Shown piece by piece: positions 44,194-51,604 of a stretch of DNA of 64,000 nucleotides (its first letter is position 1; each line of letters starts with the position of its first letter). Source of the DNA: Chitinophagaceae bacterium. GTDB taxonomy: Bacteria; Bacteroidota; Bacteroidia; Chitinophagales; Chitinophagaceae. The notes under the pieces were generated by a model that saw only the letters and a list, made by a program, of their open reading frames with translations, made no database searches and had not been told where the DNA came from. The stretch is from assembly GCA_025360525.1 (NCBI GenBank), contig JANYCA010000143.1, forward strand, positions 1 to 64,000, written 5' to 3'. The position numbers and the translations under genes were made by a program.

Positions 44194-45286
44194 ATGACTA
44201 CAGAACAAATTAAAGGTATGAGGGACCGTTTGGGGGTCTTGAGGAGGTTTCTTTGACGTCGCTAACAGAGAAGCAAAAATAGAAAACGATAAACAACTCA
44301 CACTTTCTCCAGGCTTTTGGGATAATAATGCCCGGGCCACTGCCATTTTAAAAGAAACAAAGGTTAATGAGTATTGGGTAAATATGTACCACCTGGTGGA
44401 ATCTTATATTGAAGATTTTGCCGTACTCTTTGATTTTTGGAAAGAAGGGGAAACCAGTGAAGAAGAAGTTAAAGAAGCATTTAATAAAGCTACCGTTGCA
44501 ATCGATGAAGCTGAATTTAAAAGTACCCTTAATGAGCCTACGGATGATTTGCCGGCGGTATTGCAAATTAACAGTGGTGCAGGTGGTACCGAAAGCCAGG
44601 ACTGGGCAGAAATGCTTGCCCGTATGTACCGCATGTATGGCGAAAAGCAGGGCTGGGCGGTTAGCGAACTCGATTGGCAATGGGGTGATGGAGCAGGTAT
44701 AAAGACCTGTACATTTCAATTTGATGGCCCGTTTGCCTACGGGTTTTTAAAAGCTGAAAGTGGGGTGCACCGCCTTGTACGCATCAGTCCATTTGATAGC
44801 AATGCCCGAAGGCATACTTCTTTTGCCAGTATACATGTATATCCATTAATTGATGATAGCATTGAAATAACCGTGAACCCTGCAGATACAGAATGGGCTT
44901 TCTTTAGAAGCGGCGGCAGCGGTGGGCAAAATGTAAACAAAGTTGAAACTGCGGTGCGGCTTACGCATAAACCGTCAGGTTTTATTGTTGAATGCCAGCA
45001 GGCACGTACGCAAGGCGAAAACCGGGAAAAGGCAATGGCCATGTTAAAAAGTCGCCTCTACGAAGAAGAAATGCGCAAACGCCAGGAAGCACTGGATGCC
45101 ACCAACTCCAGCAAGAAAAAAATTGAATGGGGCAGCCAGATACGCAGCTATGTTTTTCATCCCTACAAAATGATTAAAGACCATCGAACCGGGTATGAAG
45201 TGGGTAATGTTGGTCCGGTTATGGATGGAGAAATTGATGGATTTATTAAAGCCTACCTGATGAGTGAAAAGGAATTGAGTTCTTAA
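44194..45286 (+). CDS. prfB: peptide chain release factor 2, with programmed +1 frameshift
   Basis: Encodes 363 residues when joined. Twenty codons from ATG 44194 run to CTT at 44251 followed by in-frame TGA (44254-44256); reading resumes one base later at GAC 44255 and continues to 45286. The product recognises UGA and UAA and releases peptides from the ribosome. The joined protein has the RF2 codon-recognition tripeptide SPF (in [11 protein letters not shown]) and the catalytic GGQ (Gly243-Gln245). The first ATG in the main frame, 44384, would give a protein lacking part of the N-terminal helical domain and is not the true start. Confidence 0.95.
44241..44257 (+). promoter_or_regulatory. 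prfB recoding site
   Basis: GAGGAGG (44241-44247) resembles an internal Shine-Dalgarno sequence, and lies 3 bp before the slippery CTT TGA C. This is the classic autoregulatory arrangement: low RF2 lets the ribosome slip +1 instead of terminating at UGA. Confidence 0.93.
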
Positions 45287-45395
45287 AATTTTGTTTACTA
45301 TTTTGCTACTCTTAAATAGAGTTAATATGCTTTAGCACTGATTATTTTATCAGTCAATTTAAAAAACATCTTACTAAAATTTAAAAATATCTTTT

Positions 45396-47030
45396 ATGCA
45401 ATACGGAGATTTTTACTATCCCATACCGGTAAATGAGCCAGTACTTAATTATGCCCCTGGCAGCACCGAAAAAAAGGTATTGAAAGAAGTATTGAAAGAA
45501 CTAAAAAGTAAGAAAGTAGATGCGCCCATGTACATTGGCAACGAGGAAGTGCGAACAGGAAAAAAGGTTGCTATGCGCCCGCCACACGAGCACAAACATA
45601 TACTTGGCTATTTTCATGCGGGTGATGACAGTCATGTAAAGCAATCGATTGAAGCAGCAATGAACGCCAAAGAAAACTGGGCCAACCTGAGCTGGGAAAA
45701 CAGGGCCAATATATTTTTAAAAGCTGCTGATTTATTAGCTACTACCTACCGGCCTTATATCAACGGAACTACCATGCTGGGGCAAAGTAAAAATGCGTAC
45801 CAGGCCGAGATAGATGCAGCCTGCGAACTGATCGATTTTTTGAGGTTTAATGTTCACTTTTTAAGTGAGATATACCGGCAGCAACCTATCAGCAGTCCCG
45901 GCATTAAAAACAGGCTGGAGTACCGGCCGCTGGAAGGATTTGTGTTGGCCATTTCTCCGTTCAACTTTACCGCAATTGGCGGCAATTTGCCTACCAGTGC
46001 TGCAATGTGTGGTAATGTGGTAGTATGGAAATGTGCCCACACACAGGTGTATAGTGCACAAATGCTGATGCGTATTTTAAAAGAAGCAGGCTTGCCGGAT
46101 GGTGTAATAAACCTGATTTATGTTGATGGTCCTACATTGGGTGAAATATGTTTTAATCATCCTGATTTTGGCGGCGTTCACTTTACCGGAAGTACCGGCG
46201 TATTTAACCAAATGTGGAAGACGATTGGTGCCAATATGAGCATATATAAATCTTACCCAAGAATTGTAGGTGAAACCGGTGGAAAAGATTTTGTGATAGC
46301 GCACAAAAGTGCAAATCCGGATGTGTTGGTGGCAGCATTGGCAAGAGGTGCATTTGAATACCAGGGCCAAAAATGCAGCGCTGCATCGAGGGCTTATATT
46401 CCATCCAATATTGCGGTAGAAGTAAAGAATAAATTGGTGGCTGCACTTAAGTCGATGAAAATGGGAACCGTTGAAAATTTTACAAATTTTATCAATGCAG
46501 TTATTGATGAAAAAAGCTTTGATAAATTAGAACGTTACATTAAAGCAACTGGTAAAAAAGGAAGCAATGCAAAAATACTGGTGGGTGGTAAATGTGATAA
46601 ATCCAAAGGCTATTTTATAGAACCTACTGTTATTGAAACCACCGATCCCAAATATGTAACTATGTGCGACGAATTGTTTGGACCGGTATTGACTATTTAT
46701 GTGTACGACGCCGATAAATTTGAAGATGCCTTAACCCTGGTAGATACTACGTCGCCGTATGCATTGACCGGAGCTGTAATTGCCCAGGACCGTTATGCGG
46801 TGGAACTCGCCACCAACAGGCTTCGCAACAGTGCAGGCAATTTTTATATCAATGATAAACCTACTGGTGCAGTAGTAGGTCAGCAGCCATTTGGCGGCGC
46901 AAGGGCCAGCGGCACCAATGATAAAGCTGGGGCATCCTTAAATTTATACCGTTGGCTTAGTGCAAGAACTATTAAGGAAACATTTGTTCCGGTTACGGAT
47001 TATAGGTATTCATTTTTGGGAGAGGCATAG
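45396..47030 (+). CDS. pruA: L-glutamate gamma-semialdehyde dehydrogenase
   Basis: Encodes 544 residues, the usual length for the monofunctional 1-pyrroline-5-carboxylate dehydrogenase. It oxidises glutamate semialdehyde to glutamate with NAD, the second step of proline catabolism. Family residues include the catalytic Glu293 in VGETGGKDF, Cys327 in YQGQKCSAASRA, and the C-terminal GGARASGTNDKAG. No proline dehydrogenase gene is nearby, so the pathway is split. The final region is followed by period-7 repeats rather than a hairpin terminator. Confidence 0.94.
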   Translation: MQYGDFYYPIPVNEPVLNYAPGSTEKKVLKEVLKELKSKKVDAPMYIGNEEVRTGKKVAMRPPHEHKHILGYFHAGDDSHVKQSIEAAMNAKENWANLSWENRANIFLKAADLLATTYRPYINGTTMLGQSKNAYQAEIDAACELIDFLRFNVHFLSEIYRQQPISSPGIKNRLEYRPLEGFVLAISPFNFTAIGGNLPTSAAMCGNVVVWKCAHTQVYSAQMLMRILKEAGLPDGVINLIYVDGPTLGEICFNHPDFGGVHFTGSTGVFNQMWKTIGANMSIYKSYPRIVGETGGKDFVIAHKSANPDVLVAALARGAFEYQGQKCSAASRAYIPSNIAVEVKNKLVAALKSMKMGTVENFTNFINAVIDEKSFDKLERYIKATGKKGSNAKILVGGKCDKSKGYFIEPTVIETTDPKYVTMCDELFGPVLTIYVYDADKFEDALTLVDTTSPYALTGAVIAQDRYAVELATNRLRNSAGNFYINDKPTGAVVGQQPFGGARASGTNDKAGASLNLYRWLSARTIKETFVPVTDYRYSFLGEA

Positions 47031-47036
47031 TGAAAA

Positions 47037-47085
47037 GTAAAAAGTAAAAAGTAAAAAATGAAAAGTAGAAAGTTAATAGTAAAAA
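47037..47085 (+). repeat. period-7 tandem repeat, GTAAAAA type
   Basis: Seven consecutive 7-bp units in exact register: GTAAAAA three times, then four variants (ATGAAAA, GTAGAAA, GTTAATA, GTAAAAA). It begins 7 bp after the pruA stop. Confidence 0.8.
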
Positions 47086-47104
47086 AGCTGATGTTGAATT
47101 AGGG

Positions 47105-47181
47105 AATTATCAATTATCAATTTGTCATTGACCATTCACCATTCACCATTCACAATTGCCCATTCACAATTCACCATTTTA
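47105..47181 (+). repeat. period-7 tandem repeat, AATTATC/CATTCAC type
   Basis: Eleven consecutive 7-bp units in one unbroken register: two AATTATC, AATTTGT, CATTGAC, three CATTCAC, AATTGCC, CATTCAC, AATTCAC and CATTTTA. It ends about 30 bp before pyrR. Unit type changes along the array but the 7-bp period does not. Confidence 0.85.
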
Positions 47182-47209
47182 AAATATATTCGTTTATAAA
47201 TTATCAGCA

Positions 47210-47719
47210 TTGGAAATAATTTTAGATAAACAGCAATTGCATCTTACCATACACCGACTGGCGCATCAACTGGTAGAAAACCAAATCGATTTAAAGGAAT
47301 TGGTTTTTATCGGACTGCAACCGAGGGGATTGCCGGTTAGTAAATTAATTGTAGAAACCATACAGGCGCTTTTCTCGAATGAAGTAGTTAAATATGGTAT
47401 ATTGGATATAACTTTTTACCGGGATGATGTCAGGTACGAATTACATAAGGGTACTAAAACTGATATTCCTTTTTCTATTGAAGGTAAAAAAGTAGTACTG
47501 ATTGATGATGTATTATACACGGGCCGCACTATCAGGGCTGCGTTAGATGCGCTGCAGGATTTCGGCAGGCCGCAAAAGGTAGAACTCTGTGTTTTGGTAA
47601 ACAGGCGTTTTAACAGGGAGTTACCCATTCAGCCGGACTATTGTGGAAAAGCCATAGATACACTCACTTCTCAAAAAGTGAAAGTTGAATGGGATAAAGA
47701 GCAGGTTATATTATACTAA
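47210..47719 (+). CDS. pyrR: PyrR pyrimidine regulator / uracil phosphoribosyltransferase
   Basis: Encodes 169 residues. The phosphoribosyltransferase core includes the PRPP loop VVLIDDVLYTGRTIRAAL. PyrR proteins bind pyr mRNA leaders or act as uracil phosphoribosyltransferase; the adjacent pyrB makes a pyrimidine role sure, while RNA-binding control is not shown. The start is TTG at 47210: MEIILDKQQLHLTIHRLAHQ matches the family N-terminus and no ATG is available. I see no convincing anti-terminator leader between the repeat array and the gene. pyrB follows 30 bp downstream. Confidence 0.9.
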   Translation: MEIILDKQQLHLTIHRLAHQLVENQIDLKELVFIGLQPRGLPVSKLIVETIQALFSNEVVKYGILDITFYRDDVRYELHKGTKTDIPFSIEGKKVVLIDDVLYTGRTIRAALDALQDFGRPQKVELCVLVNRRFNRELPIQPDYCGKAIDTLTSQKVKVEWDKEQVILY

Positions 47720-47749
47720 CATTATTTTTTTATCTAGCTTTACCGCTTA

Positions 47750-48676
47750 ATGCAACTATCTACCAAACACTTACTAGGCATTAAAAATCTGTTGCCCCAG
47801 GATATTTCCCTCATTCTATCTACTGCGGCACAGTTTAAAGAAGTTTTGCAGCGGCCTGTAAAAAAAGTGCCTTCCTTAAGAGACGTAACTATCGTTAATT
47901 TATTCTACGAAAGTTCTACCAGAACAAGAATTTCCTTTGAGCTTGCCGAAAAAAGATTAGGGGCCGATACCATTAATTTTACGGCTTCAGGTTCATCCGT
48001 TTCTAAAGGCGAAACATTGCTGGATACAGTCAATAATATACTCAGCATGAAGGTGGATATGGTGGTAATGCGGCACAGCGCCAGCGGAGCACCTCACTTT
48101 TTAGCAAAACATATTGATGCCGCCATTGTAAATGCTGGGGATGGCATTAATGAGCATCCCACGCAGGCGTTACTCGATGCTTTTTCTATTACCGAAAAAT
48201 TGGGCAGCCTGCAAGGTAAAAAAATAGTTTTACTAGGTGATATAATGCACTCAAGGGTTGCTTTAAGCAATATTTATTTATTAAAAAAGATGGGGGCCGA
48301 AGTAATGGTAGCAGGACCGCCCACATTAATACCCAAATACATTCATGAAGCACTGGATGTGCAGGTGGAGTATAATCTTAAAAAAGCTTTGGAGTGGTGT
48401 GATGTTGCCAATGTTTTACGCATACAATTAGAAAGGCAAAACCAGGTGTTATTTTCTTCCTTAAGGGAATATAACCTTGCTTACGGTGTATCAAAAAAAT
48501 TACTCGACGGGTTAAAAAAAGAGATTGTAATAATGCATCCCGGGCCAATAAACAGGGGAGTAGAGATAGACAGTGATGTAGCCGATGGAAGTCAATCAAT
48601 TATTTTACAGCAGGTAGAAAATGGGGTAGCGGTTAGAATGGCTGTATTGTATTTGCTGGCAGGCGTAAAAAGCTAG
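47750..48676 (+). CDS. pyrB: aspartate carbamoyltransferase catalytic subunit
   Basis: Encodes 308 residues. It catalyses the first committed step of pyrimidine synthesis, joining carbamoyl phosphate and aspartate. The carbamoyl-phosphate loop is SSTRTRISFE, the second motif is HPTQALLDAF, and MHPGPINRGVEI closes the aspartate site. It is probably co-transcribed with pyrR. No regulatory subunit (pyrI) is adjacent, which fits the PyrR-associated, unregulated class of the enzyme. pyrE lies 1.7 kb further on. Confidence 0.97.
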   Translation: MQLSTKHLLGIKNLLPQDISLILSTAAQFKEVLQRPVKKVPSLRDVTIVNLFYESSTRTRISFELAEKRLGADTINFTASGSSVSKGETLLDTVNNILSMKVDMVVMRHSASGAPHFLAKHIDAAIVNAGDGINEHPTQALLDAFSITEKLGSLQGKKIVLLGDIMHSRVALSNIYLLKKMGAEVMVAGPPTLIPKYIHEALDVQVEYNLKKALEWCDVANVLRIQLERQNQVLFSSLREYNLAYGVSKKLLDGLKKEIVIMHPGPINRGVEIDSDVADGSQSIILQQVENGVAVRMAVLYLLAGVKS

Positions 48677-48747
48677 CAAAAAAAATATTACTTAATTTGT
48701 TTGATTGATTAAAGCTGTATATTATTGATTAGATAACTGTTTCAAAT

Positions 48748-48776
48748 AATTATCAATTATCTATTAACCAATTATC
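48748..48776 (+). repeat. period-7 repeat before coaD
   Basis: AATTATC, AATTATC, TATTAAC and, after a 1-bp slip, AATTATC. It ends 1 bp before the coaD ATG, so it occupies the place where the leader and ribosome-binding region should be. Confidence 0.65.
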
Positions 48777-48777
48777 A

Positions 48778-49260
48778 ATGCGTATTTGTTTGTTTCCCGG
48801 CACATTTGATCCTGTTACATTAGGCCACACAGATATTATTAACAGGGCTATGCCTTTGTTTGATAAAATCGTAATTGGTATAGGACGTAATGTAAATAAA
48901 GAACCTATGTATTCCGAAGAACAGCGCCTTGCCTGGCTAAAGGAAATTTATAAAGATGAGCCAAAGGTACAAGCGGTGGTATACGAAGGGCTCACAGTAA
49001 ATTGTTGCAAAGAAGTAGGCGCCGGTTTTATTTTAAGAGGCATCCGCTATGTAAACGATTTCGAATACGAGAAAGCGATAGCCGATATGAACCGCAGTAT
49101 AACCGGTAATATCGAGACTGTTTTTTTTACCTGTTTGCCGCAATATACTTCAGTGGCATCTACCCTGGTAAGAGATGTAATTAAAAACGGGGGAAATGTT
49201 TCCCAGTTTTTGCCGAAAGTGGTCAATGAATCCATTGCTAATAATTTAAAATCTAAATAA
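48778..49260 (+). CDS. coaD: phosphopantetheine adenylyltransferase
   Basis: Encodes 160 residues, standard length. It makes dephospho-CoA from 4'-phosphopantetheine and ATP, the penultimate step of CoA synthesis. The nucleotidyltransferase motif is GTFDPVTLGHTDII (residues 8-21), with LRGIRYVNDFEYE and the C-terminal SVASTLVRDVI completing the ATP site. The hotdog thioesterase gene follows by 6 bp, so the two are likely co-transcribed, linking CoA synthesis with acyl-CoA handling. Its upstream region is a heptanucleotide repeat. Confidence 0.96.
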   Translation: MRICLFPGTFDPVTLGHTDIINRAMPLFDKIVIGIGRNVNKEPMYSEEQRLAWLKEIYKDEPKVQAVVYEGLTVNCCKEVGAGFILRGIRYVNDFEYEKAIADMNRSITGNIETVFFTCLPQYTSVASTLVRDVIKNGGNVSQFLPKVVNESIANNLKSK

Positions 49261-49266
49261 ACTACT

Positions 49267-49698
49267 ATGTCTATCTGGTTTAACAAATCATTAAAAATAA
49301 CTGATTTAGGTGCAATTGAGCCTGGTACAATGGCCGACTTCCTGGGAATGGAGTGGACCGAATTAGGGGCAGATTTCGTAAAAATTAAAATGCCTGTAGA
49401 CCATCGTACCAAACAACCCTACGGTTTGTTGCATGGTGGTGCAAGTTGTGCATTGGCTGAAACTGCTGCCAGTGTTGCTTCTCAGCTGGTGCTTGATCCA
49501 AATAAATTTATTTGTGTTGGTCTTGAAATAAATGCTAACCATATAAGAAGTGCACGTCATGGATATGTAAATGCGATCGTAAAACCATTGCACCTTGGGG
49601 GTACTACGCATGTATGGGATATAAAAATCTACGACGATAGCGAGCAGCTAATTTGCATCAGCCGCTTAACGCTGGCAATACTTAAGAAGGCTTTTTGA
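49267..49698 (+). CDS. hotdog-fold acyl-CoA thioesterase (PaaI/YdiI-like)
   Basis: Encodes 143 residues forming a single hotdog domain. PYGLLHGGASCALAETAAS (about residues 56-74) is the signature helix region, with the catalytic Glu/Asp position in LAETAA, and GLEINANHIRSARHG follows. It resembles YdiI/MenI-type thioesterases, which include the one that releases 1,4-dihydroxy-2-naphthoate in menaquinone synthesis, but the substrate cannot be set by sequence alone. It directly follows coaD. Its end overlaps the 3' end of the convergent Nudix gene by 17 bp. Confidence 0.88.
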   Translation: MSIWFNKSLKITDLGAIEPGTMADFLGMEWTELGADFVKIKMPVDHRTKQPYGLLHGGASCALAETAASVASQLVLDPNKFICVGLEINANHIRSARHGYVNAIVKPLHLGGTTHVWDIKIYDDSEQLICISRLTLAILKKAF

Positions 49699-50323
49699 TC
49701 GGGCTTAAAAACTGGTGTAAAATGTCTTTTATAGAAGGATAGGTATTGCCTAATGCAATTGGTAAATCCTTTTTGGTAAACCATTTTATCTCTTCAATAT
49801 TTTCTGCTGTTTGCGGTACCAGTATTTGGTTAGAAGAACAGGTAACATTGAACCAATGCGTTATTTTAAAATAGTGTTTTCCAAAGGCATTATAGGTATG
49901 ATAGGTTTCACCAATTTTATTTTTTATGGTAAGATGGGTGAGACCTGTTTCTTCCTCAATCTCTCTTAGCGCAGCGGTTTCAATGCCTTCTCCTTTTTCA
50001 ATTTTGCCTTTTGGCAAGTCCCATTTATCTAGCCTATAAATAAATAACAGTTGATTTTTTTCATTTTGAACAATGCCTCCTGCCGCCTCAATTAACTGAA
50101 AATGTTTAATAAACTTTTTGATCAGTTTGTCGAGATCTTCATGGAATAATACACCAGCATGGAATTTTTCTTTTACAATTTCATGCAATAGCGAGTTGAT
50201 GGCAGCGCTGGATATTTCATCAATTAAAATAGCATCAGGGTGGTGGAGGACTTCCTGCAGTTCCCCATCAATTTTATCACAGAGATAAACAGGTTTGTCG
50301 CCAAAATATACTTTTATAAACAT
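49682..50323 (-). CDS. Nudix hydrolase
   Basis: Encodes about 213 residues from ATG 50323 (MFIKVYFGDKPVYLC); an alternative TTG start at 50356 would add 11 residues. The Nudix box is complete: GKIEKGEGIETAALREIEEE continuing TGL, matching GX5EX7REUXEEXGU. The first 75 residues form an unrecognised N-terminal domain before the catalytic domain. Nudix enzymes hydrolyse nucleoside diphosphates linked to another group; candidates include dinucleoside polyphosphates or damaged nucleotides, unresolved here. It is divergent from pyrE and overlaps the thioesterase gene end. Confidence 0.9.
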   Translation of the reverse strand: MFIKVYFGDKPVYLCDKIDGELQEVLHHPDAILIDEISSAAINSLLHEIVKEKFHAGVLFHEDLDKLIKKFIKHFQLIEAAGGIVQNEKNQLLFIYRLDKWDLPKGKIEKGEGIETAALREIEEETGLTHLTIKNKIGETYHTYNAFGKHYFKITHWFNVTCSSNQILVPQTAENIEEIKWFTKKDLPIALGNTYPSIKDILHQFLSPIKKPS

Positions 50324-50405
50324 GTGCCGGTTTTTAAATGGGTTGATGTAAATCAATTGTTGATAACTGCAAACAAGTTGCTGTTAAAAAACTATTGGTT
50401 TGTAA

Positions 50406-50413
50406 TAAATTTG
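50406..50413 (+). promoter_or_regulatory. -7 element TAAATTTG for pyrE
   Basis: Perfect TAnnTTTG ending 4 bp before the pyrE ATG, the same spacing as at prfB. It implies a leaderless or nearly leaderless transcript. Confidence 0.55.
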
Positions 50414-50417
50414 CAGC

Positions 50418-51053
50418 ATGACAAATGAAAAAGCTGTTGCTGAAAAACTATTACAAATTAATGCAATAAAACTCAATCCGCAACAGCCCTTTACCTGGGC
50501 AAGTGGCTGGAAAAGTCCTATTTACTGCGATAACCGCAAAGTATTATCATTCCCCTACACAAGGGATTTTATTAAAAGTGAAATGAGTAATGTGGTTTTT
50601 GAAAAATTTCCAGATGCAGAAATTCTTGCAGGTGTAGCAACAGCTGGCATTGCCTGGGGGGCCATGGTGGCTGACCAGTTAAAGCTGCCTTACATTTACG
50701 TACGGCCCAAACCAAAGGAACACGGACTGGGAAATCAAATTGAAGGATTTTATGAAAAGGGGCAAAAGGTAGTTGTAGTGGAAGATTTAATCTCTACCGG
50801 AAAAAGCAGTTTGCAGGTTGTGGAAGTTTTACGAAAAGAAGGGTTGGAAGTTGTTGGTATGGTTTCAATATTTAATTATGGTTTTCAATTAGCGGAAGAT
50901 GAATTTGCTGCAGCAGGTGTGCCATATTTTTCACTTACCAATTATACTTCTTTAATTACTGCTGCCCTTGAAAAGGGAATGGTAAGCGCCGATGAAGAAA
51001 GCACTTTGTTAAAGTGGCGTGAAAGCCCTTCTACCTGGAACACAAATTTATAA
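50418..51053 (+). CDS. pyrE: orotate phosphoribosyltransferase
   Basis: Encodes 211 residues. It converts orotate and PRPP to OMP in pyrimidine synthesis. The PRPP-binding motif is VVVVEDLISTGKSSLQ (about residues 115-130), and YVRPKPKEHGLGNQIEG carries the Lys/His flexible loop. It is encoded apart from pyrR-pyrB but close by. The next gene begins 22 bp downstream on the same strand. Confidence 0.96.
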   Translation: MTNEKAVAEKLLQINAIKLNPQQPFTWASGWKSPIYCDNRKVLSFPYTRDFIKSEMSNVVFEKFPDAEILAGVATAGIAWGAMVADQLKLPYIYVRPKPKEHGLGNQIEGFYEKGQKVVVVEDLISTGKSSLQVVEVLRKEGLEVVGMVSIFNYGFQLAEDEFAAAGVPYFSLTNYTSLITAALEKGMVSADEESTLLKWRESPSTWNTNL

Positions 51054-51075
51054 CTTTATAAAAAAAAGCAGCATC

Positions 51076-51462
51076 ATGAAAACAATTAAATTAACCTTAT
51101 TATCAATCGTTGGGTTACTGTCTGTTTGTTTCGGCCAGCAAAAAGCCGCACAAAAAGTTGTGATACAAACGCCCACAGTACAATGTGAAATGTGCAAAAG
51201 CAAAATTGAACAATACCTCAAAAGGGAACCCGGCGTATCAACCGTAAAAGTGGATTATAAAAAGAAAACAACTACAGTTACCTTTTTAAACGACAGGAAC
51301 AATATTGAGCAATTAAAAACGGCGATTGCCAATGCAGGTTACGATGCAGACGATATTGCTGCAAATGAAGAAGCCTATAAGAAATTACCTAAATGCTGTA
51401 AAAAGCCTGCTACCGATAAAGACCTGCAGGCTGCACCTGCAAAGGATCAGGAGCCAAAATAA
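51076..51462 (+). CDS. exported heavy-metal-associated (HMA) domain protein
   Basis: Encodes 128 residues from ATG 51076 (MKTIKLTLLSIVGLLSVCFG); the open frame extends back into pyrE but this start gives a proper signal peptide. The mature part is one HMA domain (about residues 28-98) with the metal-binding pair CEMCKSKIE (VQCEMC) and a beta-alpha-beta-beta-alpha-beta pattern. A CC pair (KLPKCCKKP) follows in the tail. It is probably a periplasmic copper or other soft-metal binding protein. No metal transporter is adjacent. A strong terminator follows. Confidence 0.87.
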   Translation: MKTIKLTLLSIVGLLSVCFGQQKAAQKVVIQTPTVQCEMCKSKIEQYLKREPGVSTVKVDYKKKTTTVTFLNDRNNIEQLKTAIANAGYDADDIAANEEAYKKLPKCCKKPATDKDLQAAPAKDQEPK

Positions 51463-51488
51463 ACGGGTTGGTTGACTAATCAAATTGG

Positions 51489-51524
51489 CGGAAAGTTTAT
51501 TTAAACATCTAAATAAACTTTCCG
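51489..51524 (+). terminator. intrinsic terminator
   Basis: Perfect 14-bp stem (CGGAAAGTTTATTT with AAATAAACTTTCCG), 8-nt loop, followed by TTTTTTATT. It lies 27 bp after the HMA gene. Confidence 0.92.
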
Positions 51525-51604
51525 TTTTTTATTCCTCTAATTATCTAATCTTACTTAAATGATTTTGAAGTGATGTTCAAAAAATTGCTTCTGTACAATC
51601 GCTT

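Noticed and set aside
44384..45286. prfB as a simple gene starting at ATG 44384
   Set aside because: RF2 homology continues upstream through the CTTTGAC frameshift site to ATG 44194.
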